Below are positions 6,951-12,054 of a stretch of 12,054 bases of DNA, piece by piece. Numbering within the stretch: position 1 is the first letter of the stretch; each line of letters opens with the position of its first letter. The translations under genes and the position numbers were made by a program. Source of the DNA: Bacteroidia bacterium (lineage in GTDB: Bacteria; Bacteroidota; Bacteroidia; Bacteroidales; Rikenellaceae); NCBI GenBank assembly GCA_025999315.1, contig BNXD01000044.1, forward strand, positions 1-12,054. The letters are read 5' to 3'. A model generated the notes under the pieces. That model ran no database searches. It saw only the letters and a program-made list of their open reading frames with translations, and was not told the origin of the DNA.

Positions 6951-7712
6951 TTAAGATGATATGTGTTTTTCGATAAATTCGATCAGGCCCGAGTAGAGAT
7001 TTTTCTGTTCGAGCAGCAGTGTTATGCGGTCGGCGATGCCCAGCTCGGCATATTTGTCGGCTATACGTTTGCCGAATTTGGGGCTGTGGCCGTCGTCGCT
7101 CTCCATGTCGGTGCGATATGAGAGCGTTACCGGCGGATTGTCGGCGGTGATGACCGTCAGCGGATTTTCGGCCTCTATCGCCCACGCCCCTTTTGGAAGC
7201 GCCTGAGCCAGGTAGGCGCCGCGAATCCTGTCAGGATATTTGCAGACAAAATCCCACGAGACGACCGTGCCGCGCGACGAGCCACCGATGAACAGATTGT
7301 TCACATCGAGGTTTAATTTCGCAGCGTTGTCCGACACCCACTTGTAGACCAGCAACAGATCGGCGCGGCAAATCATCACGTCTTCGTAGGATTTGACCTG
7401 GGGGACAGACTCCCAACTGATGACCGTTATGCCTCTCTCCCTGCACATGTCGACCACATTTTTGGGTATGTCGTTGGCCGAAGGGAGCACCTTGCCGTCC
7501 GAGTTGGGGTGGCCCCAAATGTATACGGGGGTCGGTTTTGCGCCCTCGGCCCGGTAGAGGTTGAGCCACTGATTCTCGCCGGGGCCGTAGTTGAACCTCT
7601 CGCCGACGGCCCTCTCTTTTGGCTTGACCGGCAAGCCGTTGGGTGCGGTACGCTCCTGTGCGCCGCACACTGCGGTGCACAGGACAAAAAATGCTGTCAG
7701 AAACCGTTTCAT
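6951..7712 (-). CDS. Secreted alpha/beta-hydrolase, probable carbohydrate esterase
   Basis: A 253-residue protein with signal peptide MKRFLTAFFVLCTAVCGA. VYIWGHPNSDGK at 63-74 looks like the first strand and oxyanion loop. FIGGSSRGTV carries the nucleophile elbow G-x-S-x-G with Ser146. VTLSYRTDMESDDGHSP near 195-211 provides candidate Asp202 or Asp206/207 and His209, as in dienelactone-hydrolase and polysaccharide-esterase-like folds. The role is inferred as removal of acyl groups from a glycan alongside the sulfatases; a peptidase-like hydrolase cannot be excluded. It starts just four bases after the symporter stop codon and is followed 29 bases later by a sulfatase, so the three are almost surely co-transcribed. 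Confidence 0.8.
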   Translation of the reverse strand: MKRFLTAFFVLCTAVCGAQERTAPNGLPVKPKERAVGERFNYGPGENQWLNLYRAEGAKPTPVYIWGHPNSDGKVLPSANDIPKNVVDMCRERGITVISWESVPQVKSYEDVMICRADLLLVYKWVSDNAAKLNLDVNNLFIGGSSRGTVVSWDFVCKYPDRIRGAYLAQALPKGAWAIEAENPLTVITADNPPVTLSYRTDMESDDGHSPKFGKRIADKYAELGIADRITLLLEQKNLYSGLIEFIEKHISS

Positions 7713-7716
7713 ATTT

Positions 7717-9354
7717 TTAGAAGAAAAATAAATATTGCACCAGACATGCCGCCACCAGCAGCGCGGCCAGCACGCGATAGTTGCTGTACCACGGCACCCC
7801 GCGATAGGAGGCGCTCTCCTCAGTCCAGTATTTGCGTGTCCAGGTGTTGGGCTCGACCTTTTCGGCCGGGGGAGGCGAAGTGCTCAGGCTGACCGCCACA
7901 TTGACCGTTACGCTCAGCGCCAACAGTATCGGGGCCAGCAACAGGAAGTGGAGCGGGATGGTCACCCCGGCGCCATACTTGAGCGTCATGATCAGCGCGC
8001 CGACGACAAAACCCGCTATCAGCCCCGTAAAGGCGCCCCGGGCATTGGAGCGTTTCCAGAACAGCCCCACAAAGAAGGTCCCCACGATGGGCGGCGCGAG
8101 GTACGAAACGATCTCCTGATAGTAAGCCACCAGCGAGTTGAACTGTGCTATCAGCGGAGCCCACGCCACGGCGATCACCAGCGCCGCGAGCGCCGTAATC
8201 TGCCCCACGCGGACCAGGTGTTTGCTGTCGCGATTCCTGGCCCATTTCGAGTAGAAATCCATGGTGAACAGGGTCGACACCGAGTTGAGCGTCGCACTGA
8301 GGGTCGAGGTCAGGGCCGAGATCATCGCCGCCAGCAGGATACCGATCAATCCCGTAGGCAAATATTTGATTATCAGGCTGGCGTAGACCGAGTCGGTTTT
8401 TATGCCCCAGGTCTGTTTGAGCTCCGAGCCACTGACAATCTCCCGTGGCAACTCCACGCCGAACATGTCGAGCCCGCGCCCCACCAGCCCCGGCATGATG
8501 ATGATGTAGAGGCACGCGAGCGTCAGCAAACCCGTCAGCAACACCCCTTTACGTCCGTGGTCGATGCTTCTGGCCGACAGCACGCGCTGGACCATCACCT
8601 GATTGTTGCCCCAGAAATAGAAGCCGAGGATAGGTATGCCCACGATCATGCCGAGCCAAGGCACGGTCGGATCGTCGAGCGGACGGGTCATCTTCAGCCA
8701 CGGGCCGTCGTGAAAACGGGCTATAAAGTCGCCCCAGCCGCCTATCTCGCCAATGCAGCAAATACTCAGCGCGATGGCGCCCACGATCAGCACCACGGCC
8801 TGGATCATGTCGGCCTTGATGGCCGACGAGAGACCTCCGACGATGGTATAGCTGCCGGCGATGACCGCCATGATGACAATGATCCACAACATGTTCGCCC
8901 CGGGGAAGATCATCTGGACGACGATGGCTCCGGTGTAGAGGCAGGCCGCCGCGTCGAGGAAGACGTTGCCCAGGATGGTGATAAACGAGAAATAGGTGCG
9001 CGAACGGCCGTCGAAGCGTCGCTCCAGATACTCGGGAATGGTGTAGATGCCGTTTTTGAGGTAGAACGGCAGAAAAAAGGTGGCGAAAAAGACCATCACC
9101 AGCACCGAGATCCAGTTGTAGTTGTGCACCACCACTCCGCTGATGAACGCCTCGCCGGCATGACCCACCAGCGTCGAGCTGGAGATGCTGACGGCAAATA
9201 GCGACAGCCCTATCACCGGCCACGACATGCTCTTGCCTGCAAGAAAATAGTCGCCCGCCGAGGCGTTCTTGCGGTTTTTGAGCGCCCACAATACTATGAA
9301 AAGTATGAAGGCGCACAGAATGACAATATCGACAACGTGCAGAGAAGTTCCCAT
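7717..9354 (-). CDS. Sodium:solute symporter (SSS/SGLT-like), inner membrane
   Basis: A 545-residue polytopic membrane protein with about 13-14 hydrophobic segments, which fits the SSS family. Diagnostic stretches are GDYFLAGKSMSWPVIGLSLF early on, SSTLVGHAGEA, the IPEYLERRFDGRSR loop, NNQVMVQRVLSAR (as in SGLT DQV.VQR.L), and SALTSTLSATLNSVSTLFTMDFY, the sodium-site helix region. It would import a sugar or sugar derivative with sodium. It is the first gene of a tight unit with the esterase and a sulfatase, which suggests that the imported compound is a product of those enzymes. Sugar SSS proteins next to GH130 enzymes are common in Bacteroidetes, so a mannose-containing disaccharide is a reasonable guess (inference). 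A 601-base repeat-bearing spacer lies upstream. Confidence 0.92.
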   Translation of the reverse strand: MGTSLHVVDIVILCAFILFIVLWALKNRKNASAGDYFLAGKSMSWPVIGLSLFAVSISSSTLVGHAGEAFISGVVVHNYNWISVLVMVFFATFFLPFYLKNGIYTIPEYLERRFDGRSRTYFSFITILGNVFLDAAACLYTGAIVVQMIFPGANMLWIIVIMAVIAGSYTIVGGLSSAIKADMIQAVVLIVGAIALSICCIGEIGGWGDFIARFHDGPWLKMTRPLDDPTVPWLGMIVGIPILGFYFWGNNQVMVQRVLSARSIDHGRKGVLLTGLLTLACLYIIIMPGLVGRGLDMFGVELPREIVSGSELKQTWGIKTDSVYASLIIKYLPTGLIGILLAAMISALTSTLSATLNSVSTLFTMDFYSKWARNRDSKHLVRVGQITALAALVIAVAWAPLIAQFNSLVAYYQEIVSYLAPPIVGTFFVGLFWKRSNARGAFTGLIAGFVVGALIMTLKYGAGVTIPLHFLLLAPILLALSVTVNVAVSLSTSPPPAEKVEPNTWTRKYWTEESASYRGVPWYSNYRVLAALLVAACLVQYLFFF

Positions 9355-9955
9355 CTTCAGGTCAAAAGTTTGGTTTTATTTGCAAAAAAAGATCATATGC
9401 CATTTTCGATGAACTTGTTGTACGGTTATAAAGGTTGGTTAGAAGCAGCCATTTCGAGTTTCCGAGATAGTTTGTCCATCAGAAACCTTGAGTTTAGTTC
9501 ATGCTTCAATGCCTATTGAGACCGCTACGCGCGGGGCGGTTCTTTTTTATAAAAAGGACCAAACGACGCTCGAAGCAGGAGCAGAGGCTGCTTGCAGGCT
9601 ATGCCCTGCAATCGACGACAAACCGAGCGCAGAGTCGAGCTTGCTCGAAAACTCTGCCGAGGTGCGAATCGACGCTCGAAGCGAGAGCATAGACCGCTTG
9701 CGGACTATGCCTCGCAAGGAGGAGAACCGAGCAGCGTTGCGAGGGCCGCAGACCGCTTGCGGGCTACGGCCGAGGTAGCGCGAGGAAGGCGAGCGTCTCT
9801 CTGCTCGCCAACTTCGCGGGCGTTCCTTTGCCCGCCAACATCAGGAGAAAGGCGAAGCCAACGAGGAGAAAGGCGGGTGTTTTTTTGCCCGCCAATGGCG
9901 GCCGGGCTCCGCGATTTTTAAATAGTTCCAACCTTTTAAATCCGCACCCCGTTCC
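9355..9955. repeat. 601-base spacer with modular GC-rich repeats
   Basis: No credible gene; the open frames here are translated repeat DNA. Bases 9355-9500 are A/T-rich and should hold the symporter promoter, but no clear TAnnTTTG was found. AAAGGTTGG at 9430-9438 is the complement of 9928-9936 (12 of 13 when extended), so this spacer too is loosely bounded by inverted repeats. Bases 9560-9900 hold copy B of the 193-bp repeat and a second partial unit at about 9565-9606 that repeats the module at 9670-9712. The hairpin GGCGGG/CCCGCC at 9872-9893 lies downstream of the GH130 gene and is followed on the minus strand by TTTCTCC, a weak terminator candidate. Confidence 0.75.
9669..9861 (-). repeat. 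193-bp dispersed repeat, copy B (inverted relative to copy A)
   Basis: Gap-free match to the reverse complement of 5014-5206, about 95% by hand count. Similarity resumes beyond it: 9620-9660 corresponds to about 5250-5297, after a 43-base stretch in copy A that is replaced by nine bases here. It sits upstream of the symporter, so the two copies enclose the three-gene unit. Confidence 0.9.
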
Positions 9956-10975
9956 CTAACGACTGTTCGACTTGATAAACTGCAGCAGCTCATCGACATT
10001 GGCCGTAGCCACGCAGCAATACTGGTCGGCCGCGCCATAGTAGACATAGAGCGTGTCGTCCACAATGACGTTGCCCGTCGGAAAGACCACCCCCCACCGG
10101 TAGAGGCCGTTTTTCTCGAACTCGAGCTCGGGCTCGAGGATGAAGTCGCGCGTGCGGTAGAGCACCTGCGAGGGGTCGTCTATGGCCAGGATACATGCGC
10201 CGATGCGATAGGTATGATGCTCGTCCACACCGTGATAGAGCATCAGCCACCCCTCCCGGGTGCGCAGCGGAGGGGCGTTGCCGCCCACTTTGCGCTCCCA
10301 GGGTTCCCGCCCCTTGAGCAGCAGGCGACTGGGGACATTCCACGTCATCAGATCGTCCGAACATTTGAGCCACACCGACGGGGCGTCGGTGCCGTATTCG
10401 GGGCCCACGTACTCCTTGGGACGGTGCAACATGTAGAACTTGCCGCCGATGCGCTCGGGAAAGAGTATCACATCGCGGTCGTCGAGCGACGGATCGGTCA
10501 GACGCCCCACCTTTTTGAAGGTGCGCAGGTCGGTCGAGACGGCCAGGGCGGTGTTGCCTACGTTCTCTCTCAGGCACTTGGGGGTGTAGTCGTTATGCCG
10601 CGGCGCCACCACCGCGTCGTAGTCGTATTTCCAGTACTGCCCCGGCGGATAGGGACGAAAGGCGTAGGTCATGTAGTATTCGTCGCCAAACTTCACCAGT
10701 CGTGGGTCTTCGACCGACCCTGCGTCGAAACCGTTATCTCCGGGCGAGAGCACCGGTCGATCCATGACGCGGCGAAAGCGAAAACCGTCGCGGCTCTCGG
10801 CCAGACCGATATGTATGCGATGCTGGGCGTCGTGGCCCGCTGCGCGATAGAGCATGTAAAAAGTCCCATCCTCATACCACGCTGCGGGGTTGCATGCCGC
10901 CAGGCTCTCCCATTCGCTGACGGGATTGGGGCTGAGGATCGGATTTCCCTCAAATTTGGTAAGTTTCATTGGCAT
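9956..10975 (-). CDS. GH130-family beta-mannoside phosphorylase, cytoplasmic
   Basis: 339 residues from the ATG at 10975. An ATG two codons further on (10969) is equally plausible, and the frame is open to a TTG at 10990. There is no signal peptide. GH130 hallmarks are GNPIL near the start, SVEDPRLV (Asp90 as candidate general acid), DRDVILFPE at 166-174, WERKVGGNAPPLRTREGW around 226-243, and LYHGV (His248). Retention of the Lys and His in the last two motifs favours a phosphorylase over the phosphate-independent mannosidases of the family (family knowledge). The reaction would be a beta-mannoside plus phosphate giving mannose 1-phosphate and the acceptor sugar; the acceptor (glucose, mannose or GlcNAc) cannot be decided. 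It is divergent from the AraC gene across 77 bases and lies upstream of the symporter, which fits intracellular use of an imported disaccharide. Confidence 0.9.
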   Translation of the reverse strand: MPMKLTKFEGNPILSPNPVSEWESLAACNPAAWYEDGTFYMLYRAAGHDAQHRIHIGLAESRDGFRFRRVMDRPVLSPGDNGFDAGSVEDPRLVKFGDEYYMTYAFRPYPPGQYWKYDYDAVVAPRHNDYTPKCLRENVGNTALAVSTDLRTFKKVGRLTDPSLDDRDVILFPERIGGKFYMLHRPKEYVGPEYGTDAPSVWLKCSDDLMTWNVPSRLLLKGREPWERKVGGNAPPLRTREGWLMLYHGVDEHHTYRIGACILAIDDPSQVLYRTRDFILEPELEFEKNGLYRWGVVFPTGNVIVDDTLYVYYGAADQYCCVATANVDELLQFIKSNSR

Positions 10976-11012
10976 CCGTTTCTTTGGCAAACAAAAAATG
11001 TATATCGAATCT

Positions 11013-11032
11013 TGAAATATTTCATATCTTTG
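11013..11032 (+). promoter_or_regulatory. Palindrome next to a -7 element in the divergent promoter region
   Basis: TGAAATATTTCA at 11013-11024 is a perfect 12-bp palindrome. It abuts TATCTTTG at 11025-11032, a full match to the Bacteroidetes -7 TAnnTTTG, about 20 bases before the regulator's ATG at 11053. No good -33 TTTG lies 19-21 bases upstream. On the opposite strand a weaker TACATTTT lies before the GH130 start. The palindrome could be an operator for both genes (inference). Confidence 0.5.
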
Positions 11033-11052
11033 TGTATACGGACCAGTTTCTC

Positions 11053-11937
11053 ATGAAAACACGTCAGACCGCACTGCAGCAGGAGATGACTCCACTGAGC
11101 GATGAAGATTTCTTCATCCTGCTCGACCATACCGACGCCAAATTCGACTACGAGGCCCATTGGCACACCGACTACGAGCTCAACATGGTCATCGGCGCCG
11201 AGGGCGAGCGGCTGGTGGGCGACTCGCACGAGGAGTTCGACTATCTGGACATAGTTCTCATCGGGCCGCGCATGCCCCATCGGTGGATCAGTCAGAGCGG
11301 CGAGGGTACGCACGTGATCACCATCCAGTTTCACGAGCAGATGCTCAACTACCCCACCATCGGCAAACGCATCTTCGCCTCGATCAGGGAGTTGCTCGAA
11401 CGCGCCCGGCGGGGCATCGTCTTTGCCGAAGAGGTCCGTCCCGAGATTCGCGACCGGCTGCTCAACCTCTCCCGGTCGAAGGGTTTCGACATCGCGCTGC
11501 AGTTCTACTCGCTGCTCGACTTCATGGCCGGAACGCCCGGTCAGCGTCTTCTGGCCAGCGACAACTACGACCCCGGCGCCATCGTCAACCAGACCCACAG
11601 CCGTCGCATCGGCATGGTATGCGACTATGTCAACAAAAACTTCGGCCGGCAAATCTCACTGTCGGACATGGCCGAACTTACCAACATGTCCGAATCGTCG
11701 TTCTGCCACTTTTTCAAGAAGAAAACGGGCAAAAACTTCATCGACTACCTCCACGAGGTGCGCATCGGCCACGCCACCCGCATGTTGTGCGAGACCAGCG
11801 AAAGCATCGCCGAGATATGCTTTGTGTGCGGCTACAACAACACCTCCAATTTTCTGCGCGTGTTCCGCAACAAACTCGGCGAAACCCCCACTCAATATCG
11901 CAACAATGCCCGCCGGATGATGATGACGCGCTACTGA
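11053..11937 (+). CDS. AraC-family transcriptional regulator with cupin sensor domain
   Basis: 294 residues from the ATG at 11053. The frame is open to an ATG at 10969, but that longer form would have to include the -7 element at 11025-11032, and its first 28 residues look non-coding. The N-terminal half has a cupin-type sensor: HWHTDYELNMVIGAEGERLVGD followed by the YLDIVLIGPRMPHRW strand pair, as in sugar-responsive AraC proteins. The C-terminal 100 residues form the double helix-turn-helix: ISLSDMAELTNMSESSFCHF, then TGKNFIDYLHEVRIGHA, then SIAEICFVCGYNNTSNFLRVF and the usual ending GETPTQYR. It has no membrane segment and is cytoplasmic. It is the only intact plus-strand gene and is divergent from the GH130 gene, so it likely controls that gene and the downstream glycan genes in response to a sugar (inference). 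Bases 11938-12003 after it hold nothing recognisable. Confidence 0.93.
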   Translation: MKTRQTALQQEMTPLSDEDFFILLDHTDAKFDYEAHWHTDYELNMVIGAEGERLVGDSHEEFDYLDIVLIGPRMPHRWISQSGEGTHVITIQFHEQMLNYPTIGKRIFASIRELLERARRGIVFAEEVRPEIRDRLLNLSRSKGFDIALQFYSLLDFMAGTPGQRLLASDNYDPGAIVNQTHSRRIGMVCDYVNKNFGRQISLSDMAELTNMSESSFCHFFKKKTGKNFIDYLHEVRIGHATRMLCETSESIAEICFVCGYNNTSNFLRVFRNKLGETPTQYRNNARRMMMTRY

Positions 11938-12003
11938 TCCCTACTCTTTGCCCCGGCAGAGGCCTGTGCTCCAAAACCATAGCCCAAAAAGTCCGTCTGC
12001 AGC

Positions 12004-12054
12004 TCAAAGCCATGACCCGCCTTTGACTGCTCTATAGCCCTCCTTGCCCCAGCC
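12004..12054 (-). CDS. C-terminal end of a minus-strand reading frame entering from the right
   Basis: Read on the minus strand from the window edge, the frame gives GWGKEGYRAVKGGSWL and then TGA (complement of 12004-12006). The RAVKGGSW ending resembles the R-V-x-[KR]-GGSW motif of formylglycine-generating-enzyme/GldK-like folds, but with only 16 residues, and a stop where such proteins normally continue, this is weak. It may be a truncated gene or chance. It would be convergent with the AraC gene. Confidence 0.25.
   Translation of the reverse strand, partial: GWGKEGYRAVKGGSWL

Noticed and set aside
2040..9201. Long open frames on the plus strand opposite the minus-strand genes (for example 2040-3137, 3584-4948, 5425-6954, 7735-9201)
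   Set aside because: They lie antisense to genes with clear family motifs. Their products are rich in His, Arg, Val, Gly and Leu with no recognisable domain, as expected for shadow frames in GC-rich DNA.
9488..9778. Open frame whose last 23 residues are identical to those of a minus-strand frame at 5097-5384
   Set aside because: The identity comes from the 193-bp inverted repeat. The composition is Arg/Ala/Ser-rich and the frame is not conserved across the indel between copies, so it is translated repeat DNA.
9560..9790. Possible CRISPR-like or tandem array from recurring GACGCTCGAAGC modules
   Set aside because: The units are irregularly spaced, vary in length, and lack unique spacers of constant size. 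No cas genes are nearby.
10969..11052. Longer N-terminus for the AraC regulator from the ATG at 10969
   Set aside because: It would overlap the GH130 start and place the -7 element TATCTTTG inside the coding region. The added residues have no AraC-family similarity.
12037..12054. 18-base identity (GCCCTCCTTGCCCCAGCC) with 919-936 inside the truncated sulfatase
   Set aside because: It reads GWGKEG in both, but flanking residues differ at once (VKEF against YRAV) and the match is cut by the window edge. Chance codon similarity is the simpler view, though a longer match to the right would change that.

Overview
The window looks like an accessory carbohydrate-degradation locus of a GC-rich member of the Bacteroidales, probably Alistipes/Rikenellaceae-like (inference). 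The support is: serine-type S1 sulfatases with Bacteroidetes-style signal peptides, an SGLT-like sodium symporter next to a GH130 phosphorylase, A/T-rich leaders without Shine-Dalgarno sites, and a TAnnTTTG -7 promoter element. No RNA genes, CRISPR array or transposase were seen.

Layout, left to right. Bases 1-1072 are bounded by a perfect 52-bp inverted repeat and hold the C-terminal half of a sulfatase (minus strand) that lost its N-terminal half exactly at the repeat. Bases 1073-1320 hold structured repeats, including a rho-independent terminator and a perfect 20-bp stem. Then, all on the minus strand, come an intact serine-type sulfatase with a C-terminal FN3-like domain (1320-3143), a secreted clan GH-A-like glycosidase of unrecognised family (3479-4963), and a compact three-gene unit read as symporter (7717-9354), alpha/beta-hydrolase/esterase (6951-7712) and serine-type sulfatase (5431-6921). 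A GH130 phosphorylase (start 10975) is divergent from an AraC-family regulator (11053-11937, plus strand). A minus-strand reading frame enters at the right edge.

How it may work (inference): periplasmic or surface sulfatases, the esterase and the glycosidase strip and cut a sulfated, possibly acylated glycan. The inner-membrane symporter imports a small product. The cytoplasmic GH130 enzyme splits a beta-mannoside with phosphate, and the AraC protein senses the sugar. No SusC/SusD pair is present, so this is not a canonical complete PUL within these 12 kb.

The non-coding DNA is unusual. The long spacers carry GC-rich hairpin-forming repeats, and several spacers are themselves bounded by inverted repeats lying within a few bases of the adjoining start and stop codons. 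Two copies of one 193-bp repeat lie in opposite orientation on either side of the symporter-esterase-sulfatase unit. The many long plus-strand open frames opposite these genes are treated as antisense shadows.
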